Shown one piece after another: positions 37,773 to 50,900 of a DNA stretch of 64,000 nucleotides. Under the pieces are notes generated by a model that was given only the letters and a program-made list of their open reading frames with translations, made no database searches and was not told the origin of the DNA. The stretch is taken from contig OX388311.1 of the NCBI GenBank assembly GCA_947579605.1, positions 29,018,951 through 29,082,950 of the forward strand. Direction: 5' to 3'. The position numbers were made by a program, and so were the translations under genes. Numbering within the stretch: position 1 is the stretch's first letter; every line of letters starts with the position of its first letter. The DNA comes from Athripsodes cinereus (Eukaryota > Arthropoda > Insecta > Trichoptera > Leptoceridae).

Positions 37773-39329
37773 TTTAATAAAATATGTTTAAAATTTCATA
37801 TTTTGTGAATTTATTTCAAGTACTTACCAGTTTATCAACAAGGTAATTTATGTATTATGTCACTTCGTAAATAAAATGTTATATTACACCTACATACAGT
37901 CATACATAATAATGTGAGAATAGATAATGCAATGTCACAGTATCCCGGTGGTGCTAATGAACTAATAACTACCATCTACTTGATAGTAATATTATAATTA
38001 TGAATATTCCGCTATCAGTTGTGGCAACACTTTATGCAGGTAAAGGTGTTTAAATAACTATTATGTAGTATAATTTTAATAGTACCTAGCTAATATAGGG
38101 AGTGCATAATAAGGCAACAATTAATTCATTTTTATCTTATGAACTATTATTTTATAATGTTTATGTATACAAACTTGCACAATAGAGGATGGACGCACTT
38201 ACCTCCTCATCAACTAAAAAAGGGAATTTTTGATTGGATAAAAAACTTACAAATAGCTCAAAAATTATGAAAATTTTAAAAGGGATACGGAGAAGAACAT
38301 ATCTTCACGAAACAACTTGCACCAATAAAAGCAAAAAATATTTTGTAGTTTTGGAGATTATTGATAAAAAGTGATAAGTACTCTCATCAATGGACAAATG
38401 ACATTGAGATGAAAATTCATCTCTTTTCTTGGCAGATATTAATAAAATTGAGCATTATTATAATCATCGACCAATATGTCATAGCGTCAATAATAAATTT
38501 ATGAATAAAGCTTAATATTATTGGTAATAGTCGATATTTTAAAATCTACTAAAAAGGCCTTCCACTCGTTTACGAGTGATCAGGGATTTAATCAAATCGT
38601 CCATACACACATATCATTTTCCCTATAGTCCTAATTGTGTTAGGGGTCAATTGTGCCTAGGTGACTCCTACAGAGAGCCCCGCCTTTTACTACAGGATCT
38701 AGGACCTTAAGCCACTCCAAAATACACATGTTTGACGATTTTATTACCAGCTTAAAAATTAAAAAAAGGACGATGGGGTGGAAGGGCTGAATGTCAAAGA
38801 TACTTTTTTACGATTTTATTTAATTCATTAATTAACTTACTTCTTCAAATAAGCTCACACGATAATAATGCAACTCAGTTCGGCGCAAATGTTTATTGAA
38901 ATTATATACTTATTTGAAAAAAATCAAGTATTATTCAATATAAATATAGCAAGACTAGATAGACACAACATAATATGAACATACCTACTTAATATTATTT
39001 CTTTTTGCTGTCATTGCTCTCAACTTTTTGTAATGCCAGATGTTTTTAACGCTCATGTAAAGATTTGACATGTTTATTTTCAGGAGTAAAATTAATATGC
39101 TATTACATTATTATCTACATAATTACTTTCGTTTATAAATACAGTCGTACTTACACATACGGAATAACTATGGTAATCCAACTACTAGACATGATAAGTG
39201 ACACACATTAGTCACAAACACTAGTTTGTATTTTTTTTTATTTTATGCCAGACTTAAATAATTTCTTTGAATACCTACCAATTTACCTGTATTCTTCAAA
39301 AATCAATAAATTTATGTTCTGAATATCTT

Positions 39330-39430
39330 AATTTTTGTTGGCACGTAGAGGACAGCTTGAGTGTTTAATAAATGCAGCTGGAATGATGGCTACCTCACTT
39401 TTGGGATGCCGTGATAGCACAGTAGTAGTA
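39330..39430 (-). repeat. Copy of the 'GGGGTAGCCAGC' dispersed family
   Basis: TTTTTGTTGGCACGTAGAGG, ACAGCTTGAGTGTTTAATAA and ATGGCTACCTCACTTTTGGG are followed by ATGCCGTGATAGCACAG and a GTAGTAG run. Confidence 0.65.
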
Positions 39431-39879
39431 GTAATAGATAGGTTTACTATTGGAAAAATTATTTAGTAAGTATGGATTGTTCATTTAACCAGGGATAACA
39501 AATTTTATTTATTTTATGGAACATAAATCTAGACTAAACATCCTCCTTATAGAGACAAGTCTCGTGTAAAGGAGGGTTTTGTTTTGTAAAAAAGGTTTTT
39601 CATTTAATCAGGGTTAACTTTGGTCATAATATATAGTGTCCAAATATATATTAACTTTGTAAGTACGACTAATAGTTTTTGTTTAATCTAGGAATAGATA
39701 GGGATACCATTATGTAGATAAATACACACTCAGAAGACTTACCTATTTAGGAGAAAGAGATGTATAACATAATATGCCTCACAATGATGCATTATACCTA
39801 CTATACATATTTTTGGTTCTATATTCTATTCTATATTCCTAGGCCATCCACTCGTTTAGGAGTGATCATGGTATCTTAA

Positions 39880-39980
39880 TTTTTTGTTGACATGGAGAAG
39901 ACGGCTTGAATGTTTGTTACATGTGGCTGGTTTGTTGGCTACTCCACTTATGGGATATGTCATGATGGTATAGTAGCAGC
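39880..39980 (-). repeat. Copy of the 'GGGGTAGCCAGC' dispersed family
   Basis: TTTTTTGTTGACATGGAGAA, GACGGCTTGAATGTTTGTTA and TTGGCTACTCCACTTATGGG are followed by ATATGTCATGATGGTATAG. It lies 450 bp from a second copy in the same orientation. Confidence 0.7.
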
Positions 39981-40210
39981 TATATTATCTACGATATTAC
40001 GTGTATAAATATAAAAAAAAAACACTATTTGTTCATATAAAAAAAACGATTTCTTTAAAAAAAATATTTACAAAAAATATTGTTAGAGCTATTTACCCAC
40101 ATAATATTTTAGGTAAGTAAGCATTTTTATTTCTTCCTGTAGACTTGGTAACTACAAAAATAACCCAAAATGGCATTTCTTATTAATAAGAAAATTTTCT
40201 TTCTGCCAGT

Positions 40211-40216
40211 TTTATT
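40211..40216 (-). terminator. Candidate polyadenylation signal for the GPCR
   Basis: TTTATT on the plus strand is AATAAA on the minus strand, about 230 bp past the GPCR stop codon. The position is plausible but unverified. Confidence 0.4.
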
Positions 40217-40442
40217 AACAAACTCATAAATGGAATTCGGCAAAAGTTCGTTAGTTAGAAAATCGTTGGACCTCGAAATTCATAATAGTTCATTGCCTCG
40301 TCCAGCAATTAATAGACAATAAATCTTGTTTGAATCAAAATATACATAGCTCTGTCGAAAATACATAGGTATATTGATCCAAACAGAACGTCTGATTCTT
40401 AGAATTCTCTAGAATTTCACATTTCTTTTCTTATAGTCTATT

Positions 40443-42628
40443 CTACTCGTTGACCTCAACGCAATATGCTTTAGAATTCGATTTATTTTTACATCTTGTA
40501 GATCTCAAAAAACAAAAATAAAATAATGGTCTCAAAATGGAAGACATGAAGTAAAAAAAACTCAAAAGCATCATCACAATTTCATGAGCAAAAACATTAT
40601 TCAATGGGGGAGTTTTGAAAATGTCTAACAAATCACTGTCATTATTAATTGAAGAATTCTTATTTCCGTAAGATAAAACATGAATACTAGAGAGAATGAA
40701 TCGCGGAGAATTGAGAACAAAATATAAAATTTGTAAGCTGATTGACAATTTTAACATTTCAGTCACATCCTTTGCTAACTTCCACACGTGTCCATACATA
40801 CGAAATATCATGATTATCATTAGAATGACTAACAGTGACATCGGAATGAATAATTGAAATATTGATAATAGTATCCTGACATTATTAAACTTTTGTCCAT
40901 CAATGAAGGTACAAATATTTGGTCCGTTTCTGGTCACGATTGTTGTGGACAAAGCAAATTCCGGCACACTGAGAGATGCGGCAAGAATCCAAACAAGAAT
41001 TACTGGAATTATCACTGGAATCTTATTTGTTTTATTATTTCTGAAATACATATCCGTCGCTTTATTCAGCGGGAGTGAGTCATTATTCCTCGACACAAGA
41101 CTATGTCTGGATGATTTTATTTCAGTCATGTCATCCAATAGCTGCTCTTCTGCGTCTTTTGTTTTATTTATATTTTTTAATAAGACATTAACCGTTGTAA
41201 CGGCATGGAAACATATGGCTATTAGAAAGTATACGTTAGATGTTGATGAGAATACTTCGAATCCTAAATAAACGACGCACATTTCTGATCCGAATATCCA
41301 GGATCCACCATTGTGTGACCACATCTCGGGAACTGCCACCAGGGTCAAGAGGAGAATGTCTGAGATAGCTAGCTGGATTAGCAGGGTGAAAATTCCTGAA
41401 AAAAAATAAAATATACCTAATAAAACGAAATAAGAAGAGAAACGTTGTAAGTGGTAGGTAATAATTATTACAAGTACATTTCTAGGCTCTATAAAAAATT
41501 TCGTGTGTGAGGAAAATTAATTTTTCATTGAGTAGAGCATTTTAGTAAGTCGACATCCATTTTTGAATCACATAATAGCTTTTGACACAAATAGTATGTC
41601 GTTTTTTGTGATTATTCATGAAAAAAATACATATTTATATAAAATAGTCTACATTAGGTGAAATTCTTCTTCAGACCATAGTTAATTTTATATCATCCAA
41701 AATCACTTAATTGCTCTGTAGATATTATTTATTTATCTTATCTATCTACTACATATTTATACTTATAATTTTTCTCTTGTGAATACATCAAATTAATATG
41801 GACGAATAATATGCGGTATGCCTGAAAATCTTCTTCAGACCATAGTTAATTTTATATCATCCAAAATCACTTAATTGCTCTGTAGATATTATTTATTTAT
41901 CTTATCTATCTACTACATATTTATACTTATAATTGTTTCTCTTGTGAATACATCAAATTAATATGGACGAATAATATGCGGTATGCCTGAAAATCTTCTT
42001 CAGACCATAGTTAATTTTATATCATCCAAAATCACTTAATTGCTCTGTAGATATTATTTATTTATCTTATCTATCTACTACATATTTATATTTATAATTG
42101 TTTCTCTTGTGAATACATCAAATTAATATGGACGAATAATATGCGGTATGCCTGAAAATAAAAGAGCGGATTAAAAAACCATGTTAGCCGGTTCTTATGT
42201 TTTTTGGAGGATTCTAAAAGGGTGAAAAAAAAGAAAAACAATGACGAAGTGGACATTAAATACATATGTAATAGAATTTGACATGCATAATGAATAAATT
42301 AGTTACCATTTGTACATTTCCTCCTAAATAAATCAGAAATAAGTAAACCGTTGAACAAAACACCTGATCCATTTGCACAAATCAAATACCAAAACAAAAT
42401 TGAGAAAGGAATAATTGGAAAAGTTATATTATTAATTTGAGTCGAGTTTACATCTGAATTGTTCAATTTCACAACACTACTTTCATCAATTAGATTCACA
42501 TCGATATCACTATTGTTGAACGGCAGGTTGAAGATATCCTGATATGTCATTGTAGTTACAGAATATTGTTCGGTTTTATTGATATTCATCATATCCGGCG
42601 CTATCGTTTGATTTGCATAAATTGCCAT
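40443..42628 (-). CDS. Divergent rhodopsin-like (class A) GPCR, orphan
   Basis: Two exons, 42307-42628 and 40443-41395, join in phase (AAT G|GA ATT) to give 424 residues from MAIYANQTIAP to CVEVNE. The extracellular N-terminus (about 75 residues) carries many Asn-X-Ser/Thr sites (NQT, NKT, NNS, NST, NIT). Seven hydrophobic segments follow; TM2 has LAISD, TM4 a Trp (VILVWILA) and TM5 a Pro (FIPMSLLVILM). The disulfide pair is present: Cys147 at the start of TM3 and a Cys in loop 2 (PNICTF). The DRY position holds HAV (171-173), TM6 has LNSP instead of CWxP, and TM7 ends RPLFY (396-400) instead of NPxxY. The second intracellular loop is long (about 50 residues, with a DAEEQLLDDMTEIK stretch). 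The fold suggests a peptide-type receptor, but I cannot name the ligand. The intron carries a tandem triplication. Confidence 0.88.
41665..42158. repeat. Tandem triplication, 164-165-bp unit, in the GPCR intron
   Basis: Three head-to-tail copies start at 41665, 41829 and 41994. Each begins TCTTCTTCAGACCATAGTTA and ends GGACGAATAATATGCGGTAT plus GCCTGAAAAT. The copies differ by one inserted base (ATAATTTTTC against ATAATTGTTTC) and a few substitutions, so the duplication is recent or kept homogeneous. Confidence 0.95.
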
Positions 42629-43729
42629 ATTTTATTTTATTTTGATGCCGGCTGGCGCCTACACGGCAATCTCTACTCTTTGAATTTATATTACAAACTG
42701 AAGTAAGATGACTAAATCTGGGATGTAGCGTGCGTTTGTTGTTATGGTGTAAGGATGGGAATAAAATATTGAGACGGGACTTACAGTCAGTGGCGTATAT
42801 TTTATTTTTGTTATTATCAAAATTTGTAAACTTTCATTAAACAACTTATTTAACAAAGGAAATAAAAGACAAGAATAAGATAAGATATAGAAATAAATTT
42901 AATCAGTGTAGTCCTACAATTTTGAAATTCGTATCGTGATCAAGCAGTACTTAGCATACTTTTATTATTATTATAAACAATAAGACAATTCTTGCTAAGA
43001 TAATAACTATTGCAGCTGAAGGCTAGTATGCGATCCTAGAAAAAAGCACCGAAAATTTAACGCAATATTTTGCATAAGTTTTTCGAGAATGTTTATAAAT
43101 AATATTCAAAGCATGAATTTTTCTAAATCTTTACATTATAAAGTTAAAAAAATCTCGAAAAATAATTTTGAATTAATCGTCATCTTTATGAAGTCGAGTT
43201 GATGAAACTTTATTGAACCTGCATGTTTATATGAATTCATTAGTTCCACTATCCGACTATTATAGCTTTTATCAAGTTTTTTTTTAAAATCATTCTGTAA
43301 CACCTCTGATTATTTGAAGTGTATTCAACATTAAAAGTTCCATACATTGTGAATGTTATGTAAATGTTTAATGTATGTATGTATAGTTATATTATTACTA
43401 TTACATACTCCCTGTGTTATTATTATTATTATTATGTATTGCTTATTGTGTGAGAGAGGAGTGACAAGAGTATAGAGTGATAAAGTACATAGCTACATAA
43501 CGTCTTATGCTCCACACATACCTAATACGTCTCAAGAACTTCCTTTAGCTTTGCTAAGTAGATGTTGTACTATTGTAACTTATAGGGCTTAGTGCGAAGT
43601 ACGTGTGTTCGTGGGTATCCATAATCATACACTTTGACAGAATCAAAGTTGGATTTATCTGATTATATTCCACGCTTTTTTAGATGTAGAGTTTGTCTAT
43701 TTTCCTATCTACACTATTACGACGTCCTC
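42629..43729. other. GPCR upstream region
   Basis: This lies upstream of the minus-strand GPCR start codon (context AAATATGGCA). A GC-richer patch (GCCGGCTGGCGCCTACACGG) at about 42646-42667 could be 5' UTR or core promoter. The remainder is AT-rich with no coding exon; AAT/ATT triplet runs lie near 43418-43435. Confidence 0.35.
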
Positions 43730-44009
43730 TACACTGAGAAAAATACAAACGAAATTTCACAACGAATCATTGGTACCTACGTACTATAAGATTAGGATCA
43801 GAGATAGTACAAACGATTCATTAGTACGAATCTATAATATTAACTTTTCGCAAACAAATCGTTGGTAAATTTACGAACGATTTGTTTGCGAAAAGTTAAT
43901 ATTATAGATTCGTACTAATGATTCGTTTGTACTATATCTGGTCCTAATCTGATAGTACGTAGGTGCCAATGATTCGTTGTGAAATTTCGTTAATATTTTT
44001 CTCAGTGTA
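43730..44009. mobile_element. Fully palindromic MITE, copy A (TA duplication)
   Basis: The element is 43732-44007 (276 bp). It starts CACTGAGAAAAATAC and ends with the inverse, ATTTTTCTCAGTG. The two 138-bp arms are near-perfect inverted copies meeting at about 43870 (GGTAAATTTACGAACG). The dinucleotide TA flanks both ends (43730-43731 and 44008-44009). A second copy lies at 54636-54894. There is no coding capacity. It is similar in style to Tc1/mariner-derived MITEs, but the TG duplication of copy B argues for caution. Confidence 0.88.
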
Positions 44010-44012
44010 CAA

Positions 44013-44120
44013 ATGGGGTAGCCAGTAAGTTAACTGCATGTAATAAGCTTGCAAGGTTTCACCTCTGTACCTACTATTGTACCACTAAAAAAAGTGATGT
44101 TTAGGATAGGTGGCCTACCA
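44013..44120 (+). repeat. Copy of the 'GGGGTAGCCAGC' dispersed family
   Basis: ATGGGGTAGCCAGTAAGTTA, CTGCATGTAATAAGCTTGCA and TTAGGATAGGTGGCCTACCA lie immediately to the right of palindromic MITE copy A, which therefore inserted within or beside this repeat. Confidence 0.6.
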
Positions 44121-44550
44121 ATAATATGCAAATATATAAGTCTTACTTGTGATGTCTTAACGAGCATCTGCCTTTTAAAGAGTGTATGTTTGTTGATACA
44201 TTATATATAACACCCAACACCTTCACGATACTTGTGTCGTGAAGATGGAGTAAATCTGAAAAAATAAAAAAATATTTTTCGAAAACTATAAATAATAGTA
44301 TAAGTGAATATTCTTCCAGAGAAAGGCTTTAGTATAGCACTGTTATTCAGCATGGAAGATCTGGGAAACGTAACCAATGAAATATCTCTCAATATTCATT
44401 CAATAAGTTTCAGTTCCATATATGTAAATAATTAGAGGAGAGAAATATTTTTTTTTTAATATTTCTTGTTATGTCTACCTAAAGCAATTTATACATGAAG
44501 ATCAAGAAAGACGCTAACTTTAAGTATGAATTTAGAAGTAATAGGACAAT

Positions 44551-44689
44551 TCGAAATAAATAAAACAAGCGTTTTATTCTACTATTGATTTATTCGATGA
44601 GAGAGACGCCTTTCGTCTTAAAAGGACATTGTCAATCGATTGACAATGTTCTTATAAGTAGAATAAAACGCTTGTATTATTTATTTCGA
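44551..44689. mobile_element. 139-bp palindromic MITE with 32-bp TIRs and a 24-bp core palindrome
   Basis: The left end 44551-44582 begins TCGAAATAAATAAAACAAGC. The right end 44658-44689 is its reverse complement with one mismatch in 32. Inside, 44626-44649 is a perfect 24-bp palindrome with half-site ACATTGTCAATC, extended imperfectly outwards. It could fold into a double hairpin. There is no reading frame, and no target duplication is clear. Confidence 0.8.
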
Positions 44690-47600
44690 TATGAAATTCT
44701 ACTAGCTAAACACCGACACAGTGAATAAATAGGACAATTTCATAGCTAAGATGTAAATTTGATCTAAGACCCTTAGGAAAATATATTATTTACTATGAGA
44801 GCTTACGGGGTGTAGGTACAAATTTAAGTTAACATTTAGAATAATTTATTTTAAATTTAGAATACATCCCTGCCTCAAAGTTGGTTGTTGGTACCCATTA
44901 TTAAAAATAATATAAAAATAGTTACAAAATAAATAGAGTTCCACCATAACAACATATGGTGTGGGAATGTTAGAGTGTATACTTATCTACATAACTTTCA
45001 GTCATTTCGTTTTTATTGTGTGTTATATTGTGTTGGTACCCCACTAATACAAATACACCATCATATTATGACATTCTTTAAAGGAAAGACAGAGAGTAAT
45101 ATAATGTAAAAACCGTTTAGCAAAATTGGAAATGGTCACAGAAATGTACATATCTATATATGAAAAAAGAGTCGTCTGTGAAGCTTTGTTCAAGCGAAGA
45201 CAAAAATCATATTAGAAAGTTTTCTGGAAACATTAGGAAATCCATAAGTCGCATCGAGACGCCAAAGGGCATTGTTATTCGTTAAAAAATGTTGTAACTT
45301 TATTATAATTTACAATACTTATAATTTTTTTGTTTGTTTGACTGGGTTTGAGCGCAAAGTGCAGACGACAAAACCAGCTAATGCAGCTGATAAAGTATTG
45401 AATTTATGTATTCATTCCGACGCCGACGATCCATTCGAGATGTGAAAGAATGCTTTCTTCTATTTCTAGATTGGTCGACCTTGTAATGTGACAGTGAGAA
45501 TGGCGGAATTTATGAACGTTGATAATGGATATCACTTAAGCCAGTCTGAGTCTATTCGCAAGTGTCGGGACGACTTTTCACTTTTTCCGGGATGTCTGAT
45601 TTGCCTATTCTAATAAGATATTATTAAATATTGCTTTTTTGTACAATTTGATTATTTTGTCTATGATATTTGCTGTGTCAAGATTTAAAATACCTACTAA
45701 TTTCCTGTTGTTTCTAAGATTTTAGTATTAATCCCCGTCGCTTGCATTCAAGATGATTTACATACAAGAAAAACATATTATCTGCTTTAATATACCTATA
45801 AGAAACATAGGTAGGTACATACATTATAATATGCACATAACCTGTTGAAAAGCCAAATAAATAAAATAAGAATAAATTTGTGCGTAGGTATATAGGTACC
45901 TATTCAATGCATAACATTTACACACCATTCTTTTGAACACCCACACACATACACAGTTACACACCTATATGTACATGCACACATGCATAAAAATAATTAC
46001 ATACCTATAATTTTTACTTTCATCTGTGTAAAAGGATCCAGAGTTTTTGTTATTTATTATTTATTGTTGCCGAAATGACGCCCCCTAATTATTCACATAT
46101 TCAACACTAGCTACCGGTTTCGCATTCATTAAGTGTAAGAAATCCTGTTTTAAAAAATGCACTCGTATTTTTGGAATATTTTGATCACGATATCGCAATA
46201 CACCGTTCCTGTGACAACGACATCAAAGCGTCAGGAATTTCGTCGTGAAGAGTTTGACTCAATTTGGATGAATGGAGGAGGCTGGTTACTGCTCTGTGAT
46301 CTCGGCAGCAGCGTCGATGGAAGATTGCTTCGTTGAATTATCATCAAAGATATAAGAAACAGACAAAAGAAAAAAAGTGTAAGATTTTACGAACAGAAGC
46401 TCTGCACAAATACATGTAAGGATTTATTATTTCATCCACTCTTGCTCGCATACGGATAAGGGTTTGAGTGAATTTTAAGAAGGTGAAAAGATAATTTACA
46501 GACAGGATTGTTTTCCGTCTACCCTACTAGGGACACAGCATGAAGAGATAGATACATATACTAAACAATAACATACCATCACGGCACATCCCACAATCGG
46601 GGTAGCCAGCAGACCAGCTGCATGTAATAAACATGCAAGCTGTCTTCTCTTTATTTACAATCAATATTTTTGTAACTGTAGGTATACAGGTGGAAACATT
46701 GTGAGTTAGCAATCCATGGTGGTGTCAAAGAATAACATAATAATATCACCAGGTAGATAAGAGTTTATTTAACTGTGAAATATTACAATAACCACCATGT
46801 TAAGTTAATCGATGGGAACCCAACTAAATAATGTGTGATGATATATTTTGTGAATTATTCATTAACACTTAACAGTGACATTCAACATTTTCGCAATATC
46901 ATATCTGCATGAATGATGAGTTCGCTCCATGCGTGAGATACAGGGAGTATGGTATACTTGGTAAATACATAGATTTTTTTTAAAGGTGTCCCATCCGCCA
47001 TTAAAGAATGATTTTATCAACAGTCTAATATAAATATATTATATTGTCATGAACCTTACTGACTTACAACCCGACCTTTAACATTGAGAAATCTAAAAAC
47101 GAGGAAATGGAAAACAAAAGTGTGTGTGATAATGACTCAATCAGTAGAGTCGAAACGTCAAGACGAAGGAGGGAGATCAACGAGACGCGGTAAACCCGGA
47201 AGAACATCAACATCTATAAACGAAGACCGTGAAAGCCTGCAACAACTAATAGCTGTTATAGCTTTTAAAGACTTACATATAACAATATATTATTCTTTAC
47301 GAAAAAAGACAGTTAGTTATCATTGGGGTGACTGACAAAACTTAGGTAAAAGTAGGTAAAACTTGACAAGATCATATTACTGTAGACAATTAAAGTTGGA
47401 GGATATAATATGTATAACAATAAAGCGATAAAAATTTGTTCTAGTTGTTTTCAATACAATGTTGATTTCCAAATTATTACGTAGTAAACCGTCCAGAAAC
47501 GCTTTTCTCAGGGGTAGGAGGAAAAATCAACCTCCTACACTCAGAGAATCTTTGCGCCAATTCAGTTATTTCTTTCCATGACATTACTAACGCTTTGATG

Positions 47601-47982
47601 TCGTTGTCATAGGAATGGTACTATTTTTTTAAAAACAGGTACCTACTAGTTGATAAATACTAGAATAATCATAATATCATCATTATACCCTGTATATTGT
47701 CAAATACGAAAAATGTTATAAAAAGTGTCTTTCAAAAGCTTCGGTAATCATTCAATAAGGGTTCTTACAAAAGCCCGCTATGAAATAGCAAAGGCAATCA
47801 AATTCAAAAACATGTTTTCTGAAACTAGTTCACGTAAAGTGATGAATATTTAATTTCAATTTTTTATATTGTTTGCAAGTGATTCTTTCGAATAAAAATA
47901 CTGGAATACCTTCTCGAAGTGCCTTTTACTTTAGTATTAGTTTATTTGAGAATTAAGATAGAAAGTTATGTGAATCATTAAA
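44690..47982. other. Intergenic stretch upstream of the protease gene
   Basis: No coding exon is supported. It contains a 'GGGGTAGCCAGC' copy at 46571-46650 and a block at 46070-46260 (GACGCCCCCTAATTATTCAC, CTAGCTACCGGTTTCGCA) that looks repeat-derived. The 5' UTR and promoter of the protease should lie at the right end; no clear TATA box is visible. Confidence 0.45.
46571..46650 (+). repeat. Copy of the 'GGGGTAGCCAGC' dispersed family
   Basis: CATACCATCACGGCACATCC, GGGGTAGCCAGCAGACCAGC and TGCATGTAATAAACATGCAA are followed by GCTGTCTTCTC. This is one of the clearest views of the family core. Confidence 0.75.
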
Positions 47983-50900
47983 ATGCCGGGAAAATTATTT
48001 TTCATTTTTATTTTCGGGTTTGTTGAGGTTTTGGGATTGTATTATCAAAGAAATCAGGTAAGAATATTTTAATCTTAATTCTGTACATAATTATTTCACT
48101 CTTAAATAGGTAATTGAATTTTTTGATAACCTACCGAAAATAGTATGTATTATGAAGTTGATTTAAAAATATGTATTTATGAAAGGTAAAATTGATTCAA
48201 AAAGTATGAAATGATCGAATTCTTAGTCTCTTGGTAGCAAATTATTTTGATGATAACGTCTCTTTAAGTTATTAGAGATATGTGGAAGGTGAAAACCACT
48301 CTTGGTGATCTTTATATTGACAATTAATGCTGCTTTTTAATTTAAGCTCACAGCTATAAACTAAATATTCCTTGAAATTATTAAATGACACATATATTAG
48401 TGCCAAATCTCACGCTTTTGAAATAAGGCATTTTATTTTTGAGAGTACATATTAATCTTTAAAAAAAATAGTAGACAAAAATCAGTTGCTATGGATAACA
48501 AGAAAAGAAAAAAATGGAGTTGGGAGTAAGGTTATTCTATGTATTTTAGTTGGTATACTTAGGTATTATTAAAGTAATCAGAAAATCAAAAGTTTATTAC
48601 AAACCCTAAATATAAATATTTTTTTAATGAATTTAATTAAACATCCCTTTGACTCTTTGAGTATAAAACCAATACACTTTTTAGAATATCCACGAGTTTA
48701 TGACCCTGCCTGAGTTGGGTTTCTACTTCGGGACATCACATCGCTCAGAGATTCCAGAATATCAGGTGGTTTATATGCCGCTTCTCATGAAGACGTCAGC
48801 TCAAGTCTTTGAAGAAGGAGAGAATGGTCGAATTGAATTGGATGAACCTATATCGTATGGATTTAACGCATTTGGAAGGTGAACATAAACCGAATATTTT
48901 TTCTTGTATTTTATGATATGATGAAATTCTCCTTATTTATTGAAAATAAATATGAATAAATTAGTCATAAAAATCTTCAAGATAAATTCAAAAGTAGGAC
49001 AAAGTTCTCATTTATACTAATATTACATTCAAAATGTATCTTCAAAAATCTTGTAACAGGCGATAATTTGAAAAAAAAGATCTTGTGTCGTGAGAAAATG
49101 ACACAATAGACATCTCTTGCAGTAGATAGAAAAAATCTCATTTCTAGGATGCTTCCAAATTGACTTATCTCTGGTTTAATAAAATAACTAAATAATATAC
49201 TCTGAATGGGTGATATACCTACCTCATCCTGAAACGAAGATATTAAATATTTTAAAAACACTTCCCTTCACAGTATGATTAAAAAACGTAGGAAAAAGAG
49301 TGGGATACCAGTTCTTTGCCGGAGATTCAATAATGTTTGTCCAACGTTGTGAAAAAAGTGAGAAATTTTTAAAACAAAGTGTTGTTGATTCGTTACTGCA
49401 ATGCCCATTGATTGTTAGATAAATTAGATTAATCATTTTATTAATATGGTCCATTTACCAGGCAATTAATTTAGTATCTGTTTATAAATAGGTTCCCACA
49501 GATCTATCATACACAATATACGAGTATATTATAGATTGATAGATAAAATACTACCTACTTCACTTACTAACATTTATACCTACATGTACAAAGTAAATGA
49601 TTAAGTTTGCTAATGGATATATGGAAATATTATATAGGCACATATTGTTTATTAGTCGTACTTATTTACAATAAGGAACAACTTTTATTCCGACTGATAT
49701 ATCAGTCTAATACTTGGTTCCGTAAAAAAGTCTCCTTGAATTTTTGCAAACTTCTGATAGCAACCATAGTAGCTCGTATTATAGTAATTGTCAGAATTTT
49801 GACATCTCAGACTTCAGTAAATAACGAAGTATTCACATATAGAGTTTAGTATTGTTTCAACTTACTCATAAAAAATGTTGATTTCCATTCCTTTTTCAAA
49901 TTTACATACTTCAAATTTAGAATACTCGATATAATGTTGACTAGGTGTACCACAGAAAAATTGTTTCATTAGGTAAGTTTAATTTAACCAGAGATAAAAA
50001 ACTGTTTTATGAGGTAAGTTTGATTTAATCAGGGATTAAAAAATGTTTTGTGAGCATTATGATAGCATTGATAGCATTATACACATCTATTTAGCCATGT
50101 TTGAATACGCATTCTCTTTGCTTATATAGTTGTATACCTACTTATAAATACACTCGAAAAATATACTGTTTGTTTTGCTAAGAGGTTTCAGTTATAATGT
50201 ACTCAATGAAAAGTTTATTTTAATGATTCTAAGTAGCGTGATTCACAAACTATAATAATATTATTATCTTAAATATTATATTATGTTTTATTTTCGTATT
50301 GCTTTGTAATTAAAGTTCTGAGTGTTTTCAGACACGTCGATTTGAATTTGAGACCGAACAGAAATATACTGGCTCCTAGTTTCAAGATCTACCAGAGACT
50401 TCACGAAGATGGGGAACCTGAGTTAGTGAAACTGGAAGATAGTTTAGATAGTTGTCATTATTTACATGTACGTGATGACTCTGTAGCGGCTATATCAATG
50501 TGCAATAACAAAATTGTGGTAAGTGGAAAATATATTTCTTTAATATCTACATAGGTATATTATGAAAGTGATGTAACGAATGTGATTTTAGATATTCGCT
50601 AATGCGAATAGCGAATATTGACTTGCATAAATTTCTACAATTGCCCAAACATTAAAATTTCTATCCCCCCGTCGTCGAATTTTCAAAATGGTATAGGAAT
50701 TTAAAATATTTCAAAACTCCTCAATTTTCTTAAAGAATATTTAATTGTAGTACCTTTTTCTACAATGTACCGGGTGAGTATCCGGTACTTTTATCGAATA
50801 TCCGATACTTTATTACCAAAATAATATTCCCATATTTTTTGCGAATGCGAATACTTCAGTTTTAATTAGTAATAAGAATTCATTCATGTTTCATCGATTT

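Larger units (their letters stand above)
35770..40205. other. Gene-free intergenic stretch between the FAMeT-like gene and the GPCR
   Basis: I see no coding exon. It holds a SINE (37590-37772), two 'GGGGTAGCCAGC' copies (39330-39430 and 39880-39980) and a repeated word pair, CCACTCGTTTACGAGTGATC (38562) and CCACTCGTTTAGGAGTGATC (39848). The latter pair suggests another dispersed family. Confidence 0.5.

Noticed and set aside
41665..42158. Regularly spaced direct repeats suggesting a CRISPR array
   Set aside because: The whole 164-bp unit is repeated without unique spacers, and it is inside an intron of an animal gene.
47084..47335. 83-residue open frame with basic and Ser/Arg-rich stretches
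   Set aside because: It has no recognisable motif, splice context or repeat partner that I can confirm. It could be a LINE scrap but the evidence is too thin.
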